A stretch of DNA of 64,000 bases, taken from CAZDKK01 sp964603725. Its GTDB lineage: Bacteria > Eisenbacteria > RBG-16-71-46 > CAIMUX01 > WJJG01. The notes below the pieces were generated by a model. It had not been told where the DNA came from, did not search any database, and saw nothing but the letters and a program-made list of their open reading frames with translations. Positions 18,968-29,400 of this stretch are shown here, one piece after another. The position numbers and the translations under genes were made by a program. The DNA lies in assembly GCA_964603725.1 (NCBI GenBank), contig CAZRWW010000005.1, forward strand, positions 55,572 through 119,571, read 5' to 3'. Within the stretch, counting starts at the first letter, position 1. Every line of letters begins with the position of its first letter.

Positions 18968-19918
18968 CCCCCTCACTCCACCTCGAACCCCTGACTCGAG
19001 AACTTCAGCGTCCGCCCATTCTCCGTCACCACCCGCACCACATGGTCGGGCACGCCCTCCGGCAGCGCGGCCTCGATCTCGAGCGTCACCCTGACCTTGG
19101 CCCCCGGCAGCGCCGCGAGGTGCGCGATCACCTCCTCGGCGATCTTCCCGGCATCGGAGCCGAGGCGCATGGGGTTGGTCAGCTCGACCGTGCCGTAGAA
19201 GCGCCGCGGCTTGGGCGCGGGCGGGGGAACAGGCTGCAGCCCGGGCCTCGGTTCGGGCCCGGACCCCGGTTTGCGACCCGTCCCGGGCTCAGGCCCAGGG
19301 GGCGTCACCAGCGCTTCCTGGTCTAGTTGCCCCCGCGCCACCTCCGACCTCACCAGCAGCCCCGCGGCCTCCGCGCCTCCGATGACGACCTGCTGCCCCG
19401 CCCGCAACCCCCGGTACCGCCCGGCCGCCTCATCGAAGCTGTCCGCGTACGCGAACGCATCGCTGGCCCATGTGAGCAGCGCCACCCCCTGCCGCACCGC
19501 CTCGATGAGCACCGACGGCTCGACCAGCCGCGGCAGGTAGAGGTACTTCGCGAAATCCTCGACGAGCTGCTTGACCGACACGTGATCCCCGCGCCACAGC
19601 GGCACGCGATCGAGCTCCATGCGCAGGCGCGTTGCCGCGAAGCCCGTGATCAGAAGCTCGTCGTTCTTGAGCTTGCGGCTCGCGCGGACGGCGAGCGCCT
19701 CGGAGCCGGTCAGGCGGATGGCCTGCCACTCGACCGGGCTCTGGGGCGTCGATTGCCCGGGGACGAGCAGCCACTGGTAGGCCTCCGGGATGCGGGCCGT
19801 GACGGCGCTGTCGGCGGACTGCATCTGCGTCTGGGCCTGCTTGGCCTGGTGCGGGTCGAGGTTCAAAGTCTCCTTCTCGGCGACGATCGACTCCCACGCG
19901 AGGTAGCGGCGGGTCGCC
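18968..19918 (-). pseudogene. DUF499 shard 4 (C-terminal fragment)
   Basis: Encodes about the last 315 residues of DUF499, from RRYLAWESIVAEKETLNLD to FSSQGFEVE and the stop at 18973. It is nearly identical to the 23.4-kb copy except for a different proline/glycine-rich linker (EPGTGRKPGSGPEPRPGLQP). The open frame runs on to 20139, but similarity to DUF499 ends at about 19918, so the N-terminal ATPase is absent. Confidence 0.82.
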
Positions 19919-19993
19919 GGAGCTGCCGGCCTTCTGGTTCGGACCGCGATCGAAGAGGAGCGACGTGACGAGCGAGCTGGGGTCCTACTCGGT

Positions 19994-20143
19994 TGGGCTC
20001 CTGACTTCCCTGCTGAGGGAGCCTGTCGTGCGATGGCCGAACTGGTCGGATCGTGCTCTCCGAGTGACCACCTCGTTGCTCGCCGACGCCTCATCGCCGC
20101 CCTGGGCGAACTGGCGCCGGGCTGGAGCGGAGTGCCCAACTAG
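19994..20143 (+). pseudogene. 3' shard of a relative of the TOTE-operon 246-aa gene
   Basis: Forward frame reading WAPDFPAEGACRAMAELVGS and RRRLIAALGELAPGW before a TAG at 20141. It aligns with the C-terminus of the 246-aa protein at 7153-7893 (GWAEDFPAEEASHAVAEL, KRLIAALGQLVPDW). Only the gene's 3' end is present. The sequences have diverged, so this comes from a different allele rather than a recent local copy. Confidence 0.65.
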
Positions 20144-20172
20144 CCAGAGAATGCAACGCGTCAGAGAATACC

Positions 20173-20241
20173 TTGACAGACAATGTTGCCTTGGAATACT
20201 ATGTTGTCCGCTGAGGGCAACATGGCTATTTCAGACAACAT
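20173..20241 (+). promoter_or_regulatory. Promoter with AbiEi-type inverted-repeat operator
   Basis: TTGACA at 20173-20178 and a -10 near 20195-20202 (AATACT/TACTAT). Four half-sites surround the start: ATGTTGCC (20183-20190), ATGTTGTC (20201-20208), GGCAACAT (20216-20223) and GACAACAT (20234-20241). The middle two form a 23-bp inverted repeat with a 7-base centre, overlapping the ATG at 20222. The two outer sites are each offset by 18 bases. AbiEi antitoxins are known to autoregulate through 23-bp inverted repeats, which fits. Confidence 0.6.
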
Positions 20242-21274
20242 TTTGCTTCGGAATGGCCTCCGAGAACTCCAGCGTCGGCTCCCCGGGGGCTGGAATGCCG
20301 CGGTAGACCAACCCCCCCAGAAAGGCAAGAAGCGGGCGGACGCCGTCCTCCGCGTGATCGCCCCCGACGGCCGGGCGGGCGCCTTCGTTGTGGAAGTACG
20401 TAGGCGCCTGGAGCCGCGAGGGGTCGGGGAGCTGGCCGCCCGGCAAGCTGATCTGCCCCCCAACACGGCCTATTTGGTCCTGGCGCAGTACCTTAGCCAG
20501 TCCGTATGCGAGCGCCTGCGCCAAGCTGGGATGTCATTTCTCGACCTCACCGGCAACAGCTACATCGAGCTACAGGAACCGGGATTGCTCATACGGACGC
20601 AGGGTGCAGTCACCAATCCGGACCGGAGTGCCCGACCCTCGCGGTCTCTGCGCGGCCCCAAGGCCGGGCGGATCGTGCGGCTCCTGGTCGACTCCAGGGT
20701 GCCCCCCGGGGTGCGTGAACTGGCCGTCAGGGCAAGGGTCGACGCGGGGTACGCCTCCCGAATCGTGGCATTGCTCGATCGGGAGGCTCTCGTCGATCGG
20801 CGGGGGTACGGACGAATCGCGAAGGTTGACTGGGCCCAACTCCTGCGTCGCTGGGCGCAGGAGGCGCCGCTGGAATCTCGGGGAGCCCAGATCACCTGCT
20901 TGGAGCCCCGCGGCCCTGGCGCGCTGCTCAGGCGACTCAAGGAATTCACGGGTCGATACGCGCTCACCGGGACACTCGCGGCGGAGAAACTGGCTCCGGT
21001 CGCACCCTCTCGCTTGGTGATGCTCTACCTGGAAGATGCTGTCGAGACGATGCCCACACTTGGCCTCCGGTCGGCCGAGGCCGGGGCCAACGTCTTGCTC
21101 ATCGAGCCGGAAGACGATGGTGTGTTTGTCGGTGCGTCGGTGCGAGATGGATTGACATACGTGGCCCCCAGCCAAGCCACGGCCGATCTCCTCACCAGCC
21201 CGGGACGAGGACCGGCGGAAGCTGAATCCCTGATCGCCTGGATGACCGAGAATGAGGACGCCTGGCGTGGATGA
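20222..21274 (+). CDS. AbiEi-like antitoxin/transcriptional regulator (orphan)
   Basis: A 350-aa protein. The N-terminal half (residues 1-130) has a restriction-endonuclease-like fold signature without clear catalysis (KRADAVLRVIAPDGRAGAFV, VEVRRRLEPRGVGELAARQ, LDLTGNSYIEL). It is followed by a winged helix (GVRELAVRARVDAGYASRIV) and a C-terminal domain typical of type IV AbiEi antitoxins. Start at ATG 20222 is preferred over 20183 because the promoter and operator lie between them and GAGGG precedes it. The downstream toxin gene is reduced to its first about 14 codons (GTG 21273 region: VDELYVLARRG), so the antitoxin is an orphan, possibly still a repressor. Confidence 0.7.
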   Translation: MAISDNILLRNGLRELQRRLPGGWNAAVDQPPQKGKKRADAVLRVIAPDGRAGAFVVEVRRRLEPRGVGELAARQADLPPNTAYLVLAQYLSQSVCERLRQAGMSFLDLTGNSYIELQEPGLLIRTQGAVTNPDRSARPSRSLRGPKAGRIVRLLVDSRVPPGVRELAVRARVDAGYASRIVALLDREALVDRRGYGRIAKVDWAQLLRRWAQEAPLESRGAQITCLEPRGPGALLRRLKEFTGRYALTGTLAAEKLAPVAPSRLVMLYLEDAVETMPTLGLRSAEAGANVLLIEPEDDGVFVGASVRDGLTYVAPSQATADLLTSPGRGPAEAESLIAWMTENEDAWRG

Positions 21275-21423
21275 GTTGTACGTCCTTGCGCGACGGGGGC
21301 TGGGTCGATGTTGCTGTTGACCTCCTCGTTCCCCCATCTGTGAGTCCGGGCAAGGGGCGACGTGCGGCACATCTCCCGGGTCATGATGCACGCGCCGTCC
21401 GCATCTTTCGCCTTCCCCGGAGC

Positions 21424-22041
21424 TCACTGGCGGGGCGGAAACCACTCGCGCAGGCAAGTCAAAAGCCGCGTGAAGGCCGGGTCGCTGCATCGATTCAAAC
21501 CGACCCTGCCGGCAAGCTCCGCGAACATCGCAGACGATGGCGGGATGCGCGCCTGACGAATCGCCGCACGAAAGGCCGTCTTTGGATCTTCGGGTTTGTC
21601 ACGGTGCTTGTCCCAATACCCCTGCTCCTCGAGCCACACGCGAAGCCCCGGGAGATCACCCCGCCAGCCGAGAACCTCGGAGACGTGCGGGGAGTCACTC
21701 CATATCCAGGCTTCGACTTCGGGATCGATCACGATGCAGCGGGCGCGATCACCCCATGCCGCGGCCAGCGCCTGCTCGATGTCAGACGCCAACGCTGTCG
21801 GATCGCTGGAGGGAGCGCCTTCCCAGCTTCGATCGAGCACGACCAGAGCATTCGTGGCGGAACTCGCGAAAGGTCGCAGGATCTCGTGACCGGTGTGATA
21901 ACACCCTGGATCGCGCTGGGGATGAATCAAGATCCTGTGTCGAATGGGCCGGACTCTCAACGATTCGTGTCGACCGAGAAGCCCCGCGATGGCTTGCTCG
22001 ATCGACTTGTCCGCGACGAGTGCGACCAGATCCAACGTCAC
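21424..22041 (-). CDS. 205-aa partner of the adjacent AAA ATPase
   Basis: A 205-aa protein translated from GTG 22041, which overlaps the ATPase stop as GTGA. It has regularly spaced acidic motifs (VALVADKSIEQAIAG, ALVVLDRSWEGAP, CIVIDPEVEAWIWS) and a C-terminal CLREWFP. The arrangement resembles small Toprim- or DUF4276-like effector proteins coupled to OLD-like or ABC-type ATPases, and from memory it also recalls MAD4 beside MAD3 in methylation-associated defence systems; neither match was tested. DPEVEAW is the best candidate active-site motif. The pair presumably acts as ATPase sensor plus nuclease-like effector (inference). Confidence 0.6.
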   Translation of the reverse strand: MTLDLVALVADKSIEQAIAGLLGRHESLRVRPIRHRILIHPQRDPGCYHTGHEILRPFASSATNALVVLDRSWEGAPSSDPTALASDIEQALAAAWGDRARCIVIDPEVEAWIWSDSPHVSEVLGWRGDLPGLRVWLEEQGYWDKHRDKPEDPKTAFRAAIRQARIPPSSAMFAELAGRVGLNRCSDPAFTRLLTCLREWFPPRQ

Positions 22042-23387
22042 CCCAGAACTCCCGAAGCGAGGAGGGTTCCCAGGTCGAGTGTCCCCTGCCACTTGCGCAA
22101 GTATGGGTGCTCATCGCCGCGGACGACGTCCGTGGCGCCGGCGGCATCGAGCGCGAAACACAGGATGTCCTTCGGCTGGGCAAGACCGAGCAGCACAGGC
22201 GAATGAGATGCGCAGAGAACCTGCGAGCCATAGACCGATGAGAGCGATTGGTGGACAGTTTCCATGGCCTTGGGGTGGATCCCGTTCTCCGGTTCCTCGA
22301 TCAGGTAGACGCCGTTATCATCCTTCAGGTAGGCGAGCAGCGTGAGGCCGAGCAAACGCAGCGTGCCGTCCGAGACGACCCAACTGGGCGCCGTCAACCC
22401 GCTCTCGAATTCCAGCACCAGGTACCGATGTCGGTCCTCGGGTCGTTCGACGGTTTGGATTGCCTTCAACCCGGGCAGGACGGTGCCGACGTGCGCCAGC
22501 CAGCGGCGGTGTAGATCCGTGTTGGTCTTCTCGAGGCGGTGGACCACCCAGGGCAGGTTAGAACCGTCAGGCAGAAACCTCCCGGGCGCGCCGGGCGGGC
22601 TGGGCCTGCGCATGGCACCCGCATCAAGGGCAACGCGCCGCACTCCTTCCATGAGGACGCGCTTGACCCACGTGGCCACGGGGAAGCGGTCTTCATCCTC
22701 AGGGAGGTTCGCGAGAGCGGACTTCGTGGGGCCGAGCCGAAATGGGTTGTTCCACCCGCTGGTTTCCGAGAAGAAGTAGTCGTTGCCCGATTCCTCGGTC
22801 TTGTTGACCACCTTCTTCCAGCCAGGGGGGGCGTGCTTGCCGCCGGGATGCAGGATAGTGCTGGGCGGCTCACGGAGTTCCGGGAACAGAGCCCGCTGAC
22901 GATCTTCATTGCCATTCGCACCGCGGGGGGGAGCAAGCCAGAGAGTTTCGGCCGCCAGGCCGATCTCCCCGTCCTCGCCACGTGTGCAGATGGCGACTTC
23001 ATAGCGGGCACGCCCATGCCGGCCATTGGGTAGCCGGCTGGCACGCTCACCGGGAATGCGTAACTCGATCGCGAGCTCGAATCGGGATCCCTGCCGCATC
23101 CAGCAGAGGTGACTGGGGTCTGCAGCGCGCGGGGACACGCCCAGGGCGGAATCGCCCAGGATCGCCGCCCGCGGCCCGGCCCGCAGGATGTCGCCCAGGA
23201 AAGCGACGACATCGAGGAACGTGGACTTCCCTGAGCCGTTCGGTCCGACCAGGAGCTGGAAGTCAGCCAGGTCCATGGTCACGACCCGGAGTGATCTGAA
23301 ACCGAGCGCCTCGATGCGCGTGATCAAGGGCCACCTCACCGCGCGAACGCCTGGGCCAGCCTCCTGATACCGGAGGAAGGACGCCAT
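22038..23387 (-). CDS. AAA/ABC-type ATPase of a two-gene defence module
   Basis: A 449-aa RecF/OLD-like ATPase: LLVGPNGSGKSTFLDVVAF (Walker A near residue 50), a long insertion, then YLIEEPENGIHPKAMETV (Walker B) and QVLCASHSPVLLGL (D-loop/H-loop region). Such ATPases gate an effector encoded next door, and the overlap with the 205-aa gene indicates coupling. The start at 23387 is not supported by a good ribosome site; an internal TTG/GTG start near LITRIEALGFRSL, preceded by GAGGTGG, is a real alternative. It lies only 38 bases from DUF499 shard 5. Confidence 0.75.
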   Translation of the reverse strand: MASFLRYQEAGPGVRAVRWPLITRIEALGFRSLRVVTMDLADFQLLVGPNGSGKSTFLDVVAFLGDILRAGPRAAILGDSALGVSPRAADPSHLCWMRQGSRFELAIELRIPGERASRLPNGRHGRARYEVAICTRGEDGEIGLAAETLWLAPPRGANGNEDRQRALFPELREPPSTILHPGGKHAPPGWKKVVNKTEESGNDYFFSETSGWNNPFRLGPTKSALANLPEDEDRFPVATWVKRVLMEGVRRVALDAGAMRRPSPPGAPGRFLPDGSNLPWVVHRLEKTNTDLHRRWLAHVGTVLPGLKAIQTVERPEDRHRYLVLEFESGLTAPSWVVSDGTLRLLGLTLLAYLKDDNGVYLIEEPENGIHPKAMETVHQSLSSVYGSQVLCASHSPVLLGLAQPKDILCFALDAAGATDVVRGDEHPYLRKWQGTLDLGTLLASGVLG

Positions 23388-23425
23388 CCTATCATGGATT
23401 TGGCCCTCCGGGCAGTGGGGTCAGA

Positions 23426-25420
23426 AGCCCCCTCACTCCACCTCAAACCCCTGGTTCGAGAACTTCAGCGTCCGCCCATTCTCCGTCACCACCCGCACCA
23501 CATGGTCGGGCACGCCCTCCGGCAGCGCGGCCTCGATCTCGAGCGTCACCCTGACCTTGGCCCCCGGCAGCGCCGCGAGGTGCGCGATCACCTCCTCGGC
23601 GATCTTCCCGGCATCGGAGCCGAGGCGCATGGGGTTGGGCAGCTCGACCGTGCCGTAGAAGCGACGCGGCTTGGGCGCGGGCGGTGGAACAGGCCCCGGC
23701 TCGGGCCCAGCGCCAGGTCCTGGTCCGGGTCCTGGTCCCGGGCCGGGCCGAGGACCAGGCGCAGGACCGGGACCAGGAGGCGCCACCGCCGCCTCCTCCG
23801 CCTCCATCTGCCTCCTCGCCGCCTCTGGCTTCACCAGCAGTCCCGCGGCCTCGGGACCCCCGATCGCCACCTGCTGCCCCGCGCGTAGCCCGCGGTACCG
23901 CCCGGCCGCCTCATCGAAGCTGTCCGCGTACGCGAAGCTCTCGCGCTCCCAGGTGAGCAGCGCCACCCCTTGCCGCACCGCCTCGATGAGCACCGACGGC
24001 TCGACCAGCCGCGGCAGGTAGAGGTACTTCGCGAAATCCTCGACGAGCTGCTTGACCGACACGTGATCCCCGCGCCACAGCGGCACGCGATCGAGCTCCA
24101 TGCGCAGGCGCGTTGCCGCGAAGCCCGTGATCAGAAGCTCGTCGTTCTTGAGCTTGCGGCTCGCGCGGACGGCGAGCGCCTCGGAGCCGGTCAGGCGGAT
24201 GGCCTGCCACTCGACCGGGCTCTGGGGCGTCGATTGCCCGGGGACGAGCAGCCACTGGTAGGCCTCCGGGATGCGGGCCGTGACGGCGCTGTCGGCGGAC
24301 TGCATCTGCGTCTGGGCCTGCTTGGCCTGGTGCGGGTCGAGGTTCAAAGTCTCCTTCTCGGCAACGATCGACTCCCAGGCGAGGTAGCGGCGGGTCGCCT
24401 CGTCCAGGTCCTGCAGGCGCGCCTTGTCGACGGCGAGGAAGACGAGCGTGTTGCGGAAGAGCCGCGGCGTGTTGCCGCGCGACTCGAGGATCGCCTTGGC
24501 CTGCCGCTTGGCCGGGCTCTCAGTGGCCGCGGGGCATGGCGTGGATGCGCACGAAGTCGCCCATGCGCCGCAGGTCGGCGCGCAGGCGCTTGTCGATCTC
24601 CATGACGACCTTGTCCTGGTCGCGGTTGAGCTGCTCGGCCCGGTCCTCGGCGAGCTTGGTGACGGTGGGCTGGGTCGAGTACCAGAAGCGCGGGCCGTCC
24701 TGGTAGAGATACGTGGCGGCCGCGGCCAGACGGCGCAGGGCGTCGCCGAAGACGTGCGGCGATTCGCCCGGCAGGACGCAGCCGAGCTTGATGCGACGGT
24801 CCTCGATGCCGCGATGGGCCGCGGCGGCCGTGGGCGCCGAGCCCATGTAGATTGTGCGGGCGACGCGGCGGGAGGCGTGGAGCTTGCCCAGGTTCGGGAC
24901 CTCGCCGTCCTGGCGGAGGGGCAGCGAGTCGGGGCCATCGACATCGCGATCGATGACGGGCACCCAGTTGTCCGAGAGGTAGCGCGTCAGCTCGAATCGC
25001 ACGCGCGCATCGTCGATCGGGATCATCGACGGCAGGATGAGCGGGTTCTTGTCGCCCTTCTCCCACAGGCTGTGGATCACCGCCGCCATCAGGCGCAAGA
25101 CGCCGCGCGTGCGCTGGAACTTGACCAGCGTCGACCAGTCCGTAGGCGATCGAAGATCTCGGGGTGGATGGGATAGGCGGCCTTGATGCGCCGCTCGTAG
25201 TCCGCGTTGCGGCACTCGGGCGGGAACTCCTCGTGCTGGGTGCGATAGAGGTCGAAGAACTCGCGCGCGACGAGATCGCGGTCCTTGAACTGCTCCTGCG
25301 TGATGAGCGGCTCGAAGAGCCGGCGCCGGACGATCTCGAAGCCTTCCTCGGCGTCGTCGGCCTGGGCGTGCGGCGAGGCGCCTGTGTCGGAGGCAGGCAG
25401 GCTTGAAGCAAGCTCGTGTT
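23426..25420 (-). pseudogene. DUF499 ATPase gene, longest remnant (shard 5)
   Basis: Fullest remnant of the DUF499 gene. From 25420 downwards, in three frames, it reads VRRRLFEPLITQEQFKDRDL, then (frameshift near 25140) STLVKFQRTRGVLRLMAAVI and RYLSDNWVPVIDRDVDG, then (frameshift/deletion near 24530) AILESRGNTPRLFRNTLVFL, the linker of PGPGP repeats, and FSNQGFEVE with stop at 23433. The N-terminal region with the P-loop, normally several hundred residues, is absent. DUF499 ATPases are known companions of DNA methylases and helicases in anti-phage islands, so this was probably the ATPase of the helicase/methylase locus to the right. It cannot make a functional protein as assembled. Confidence 0.8.
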
Positions 25421-25452
25421 GATGCATTGCGTGCCGGCCAGCCCCCCACCCC

Positions 25453-26385
25453 TCACGCAATAAACACCTCCTCCCGATGCCACTCCAGAAAGGCCCTATC
25501 GGGCCGATCCTCGCGCTCAGGAGGCAGGACCCGCAGCTCATGCCCCGCCAGCGCGTAGTAGTCCCGCCCGTTCTCGTACTCCTCACGAATCGCGGGACTC
25601 ACCTGCACCCGATAGTCGGGCGTGACGGTCACGTACCCTTGGTCGAACAGGATGTGCAAGTCAGAGCGCAGGAGAAGTCCGTTGCTGACTCGGTTCGGCC
25701 CACTTGTGGCAACAGGCTTGATGTGAGCCGCCTGCAGCACGGGCAATGTTCGTTCCCCTGTGATCGCGCAACGACGGCTGTAGGCCCCGGTCACGAGCAC
25801 CCGGAAGGCTCCCTGGCCAAGGCGCGCCCTGGTCAGGAACTCGCGGGAGAACCTCGGACTGTCGTCTTCAAGCTCACGACCCTGCCCCCAACCACCAAGC
25901 GGCCCGCGGAGGGCGGCGAGTCGATCGGACACAGCCTGCCAGAGTTCTCGCCCAATCTGCTCGCTGGTGTCGTAGGAGCGACCACTGACGATGTTCCCTT
26001 TCCAGTCCCTCGGCTCGGGAATCCATTGCTCGCGGGGAAGAAAGAACGCTTCCGCAAGGACGATGCACCCGATCAACGGATCGTGGGCGCCGTCACGCCG
26101 GTAGTGGCGTATGGCAGCGTAGAACGTCTCCCGCTCGGCCGAGCCGTTCTTGTCGCCAAAGGCGTCCCAGGCGAGCGACATCGGGAGCTGTTCATAACGC
26201 ACGAAGAAGCCCCCGCCGGCTATGTAATTCTCGGGGCTATGGAGCTTGAAGAGGAACGGCGCACCCACGGGGATCGCGCGGAACTGGACCACGCCACTCG
26301 GCCGCCAGAAGTTCACCTCCTCGGCCGCGATTCCTGCGAGGTACCGGTACCAGTTGTTGTCCGTGACCCCGACGAAGAACTTCAT
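25453..26385 (-). CDS. HNH endonuclease with PUA/EVE-like N-terminal domain
   Basis: A 310-aa protein. The C-terminal region (residues about 200-270) is an HNH_2-type nuclease: CAITGERTLPVLQAAHIKP, then SNGLLLRSDLHILFDQGYV. The N-terminal about 130 residues (MKFFVGVTDNNWYRYLAG, PFLFKLHSPENYIAGGGFFV) resemble EVE/PUA-like modified-base readers in length and pattern. A reader fused to HNH would give a modification-dependent nuclease; the reader assignment is inference. It lies 78 bases downstream of the 1817-aa helicase on the same strand and is likely co-transcribed. Such HNH genes commonly accompany DUF1998 helicases. Confidence 0.72.
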   Translation of the reverse strand: MKFFVGVTDNNWYRYLAGIAAEEVNFWRPSGVVQFRAIPVGAPFLFKLHSPENYIAGGGFFVRYEQLPMSLAWDAFGDKNGSAERETFYAAIRHYRRDGAHDPLIGCIVLAEAFFLPREQWIPEPRDWKGNIVSGRSYDTSEQIGRELWQAVSDRLAALRGPLGGWGQGRELEDDSPRFSREFLTRARLGQGAFRVLVTGAYSRRCAITGERTLPVLQAAHIKPVATSGPNRVSNGLLLRSDLHILFDQGYVTVTPDYRVQVSPAIREEYENGRDYYALAGHELRVLPPEREDRPDRAFLEWHREEVFIA

Positions 26386-26463
26386 CTCCCTGGCCTTCTG
26401 TCAGCTCCTGTAGCCATCAACCGCAACCCCAGCACTGGCGGCCAGACCCGCCCCGCGCGGGCG

Positions 26464-29400
26464 TCATGACGGGTCCGCCCCATCTTTCGTCACAAACCAC
26501 TTTCCTGCCTCCTCCGCCACCCGGTCCACCGCATCCCGCCCCACGAGCTGCCGCGCCAGCTTCTTGAAGTGCCGCGTCATGGCGATCTGGTCATCCAGCT
26601 CCGCGGCCGTGACAACCACGACGTCGTGTCCCTCGCTGCGCAGCTCCGCTCGGATCTGCCGATCCATCGCCTCCGTCCGCGGGTTGCCGTGGATGTGCTC
26701 GGAGAGCCCGTCGAGGTAGACGAAGATCTTGCGTGCCTCGTCGTCCGGGTCGTCGAAGGTGATGTCGGGGGTCGTCGACCCGAGCGGGCGCGGTAGCATC
26801 CGCTGGAGCTGCCACTGCCCCTCCGGCAATCCGGCCGCCAACAGCATCGCGCGCAGCTTGCGCTCGGCCACGTTCACGGGCTGGGCCGACCCCGTGGGCG
26901 CCTGGGCGGGCATTCTGGGCGGGATGGGCTGCGCCTCTTCCAGCACCGTGCCCCACTCCGCGAGGCGCTCGACGACGAGGTGCCGATCGAGGTACTTGTG
27001 ATAGAACGCGTTGCGGTAGCGCCGGAAGCAGTCGATGCAGCTACGCGGGCAGCGGGACGGGCACTCGGCCGCGATGCGCCGGGCCTCGACGACAATCTCG
27101 TCGAACCGGCCGCAGATCTGCTGCAGCAGCCCCGAGCCGCCGGGCATGGGGTCATAGAGCATCGCATCCGGCTCTTCGCGGTCCGCGCAGCCGATGACCA
27201 GCACCTGCAGGTCTTCGATCTCCATGTCCAGGATCTGCGCCGCGGCGAGGCGGATGGCCTCCGCGATCGAGTAGGCTTCATCCTGGCTTGCACAGAATGG
27301 GATCGTGAGAGCATCGACGACCAGATCGGCGTGGAAGGCGGTTGCCAGCGGCAGCGTGCTGCACTGCTCCCTGTGCCGCTTGACGAACTCGTCGCGCTGG
27401 CGCTGGGAGGAGAGGGGCGAGACGCTCTGCCCGCAGACCCGACAGACCGGATAGCCGAAGTCCTGACGCCCGCGGATCGCGATGTTGGCGCCGACGTTGA
27501 CCAAGTGCACGTGCACGCCGCGACGCAAATGGACCGCCTTGGGCCCCCACTGGTAGGCTTGCCCGCCGTTGTGCCGGTCCCCCTCGCGGCCGAGGAGCGT
27601 CACGCCCATCTGGAAGCGATTCTCCTCCTCGTCGGAGATGCGCGAGGCGTGAATCAAGTGGACATCGCAGATGGGGATACTCGTCACCGCTGCCGCCGAG
27701 GGATCGCCACTCACGTCGGCCAGGCACTCGTGGACGGCCTGGCGTTCGAGGTTGACCTCGTAGGTGATCGACTCGGCCTTTTCCTCCCCGACATCCCGGG
27801 CGTAGAACTTGGGGACGAAGCGCTGGCCGTTGGCGTAGATCAGGTTGCCCGGCACGTACTCGCGGACGGCCACGCTGGGAACGCGCGGCAAGTCGAAGTC
27901 GCGCAGGCCGCGGACATAGCGCGGCACCTCGGCCATACCGACCACTGAGCCGACATCGAGGCCGTATCCCGGCAGGAACCCCTCGCTGGCCAGAACGCCC
28001 ATGGTGATCGTGTCCTCGAACCCCTCGGCCTCCCGGCGCTGTCGCTTGCTGGTACCCTTCAGGCGCTGCACCAGCCGCTTGCACCGCTGGTAGAAGGCGT
28101 CCTGCTCATCGTCGAGCGCGCCGATGCTCACGCGGCGGTTCTCGAGAAGCCGCATCTGGTTGAGGGCCCAGGCCAGACGTCGATGCAGGCGGCGGGTGAC
28201 CGACTCGAGCTCGCCCGTCATGCCGAGTACGTGCTCGGCGAGCTTGTCGGCATTGGCGACCTCGGCGTCGGCGCTCGGCCAACCTTGCTGGAAGGCATCG
28301 GACACCGACTTCTCGATGCGGTCCTTGTGCTTGGTGATGACGGTGTGTAAGCAGGCGACATCGCGGGGATGGGGCCGGACCTCACCCGTCTCGGTAAAGA
28401 GGTAATCGCGCACGAATGTGGGAAAGGCGGTATTGAGGGCCGATCTGATCTCCTCGCGATCGGTATCCGACAGGCCGCTACCTTCGCGGGCCATCTGGTG
28501 CAGCGTCGACAGGACGTTCGCATGGACGTGCTTGGCCACGAGGAGGTCGTTGGAGAGGTTGAACGACGGCGGGTCCACGCGCCCCCCAAGGAGCTTCAGC
28601 GGCTCGGCGAAGTAGGCCCGGTCGTGGTTCGTGGCGCGGCAGTAGGTGAGGTTGGCGGCCATGCGGTGGCGGCGACCGGCCCGCCCCGCGCGCTGCCAGT
28701 AGTTGGCCGGCAGGGGCGGAACATTGCGCATGAGCACGGCGTCCAACGCGCCGATGTCGACGCCCAGCTCGAGCGTCTGCGTGCAGACGAGGGCGTTGAT
28801 CGTGTCGCTCTCGCCCTTGAAGATCTGCTCGATCCTCTCGCGCTCCTGGTGCGGCACCATCGCCGTGTGCTCGCGCGGGCGGATCATGGCGTAGTCCTGG
28901 TCGAGGACCTGCAGGTCGTAGTTGTCCTTGTCCTCGGGCAGGTACTCGAGCTCGCCGGCGCAGTGCCAGGCCAGACAGCGCATGCGCGGCGTGCGGCGCG
29001 TGGTGCGCCGACGGCAAGTCTTGCAGCGAAACACCCCCCTGCTCGCCGCGAGCATGAGCTTGCCGCAGTCGATCTGATGCGCACCGCTGCAACTGGGCAG
29101 CGCGTTGTCGCGGCTCCCGAGGAGCGTGACGGGCCTCAACAGTCCAACAGAGTCGCTCGCCAGGTGACGCCACAGATCCTGGAGGAAGTCGTCGATATCG
29201 TCTGTCTCCACACCCCACTTTCCCGCGATCTCGGAGGCGGTGGTCCGGTGCCCAGTCTTGGAGCGGAGCTGGACGATCCGCCCGGGATCGTCCGCAGCCT
29301 CGCGGGTGAGCTTGATCCCCTTGGGGACGTCGCTCATGTAAGGGAGATAGCCGTTCTCCAGCTCTCTGGCGCCGGGCGCCCAGATCCTCGAGAAGATCCG

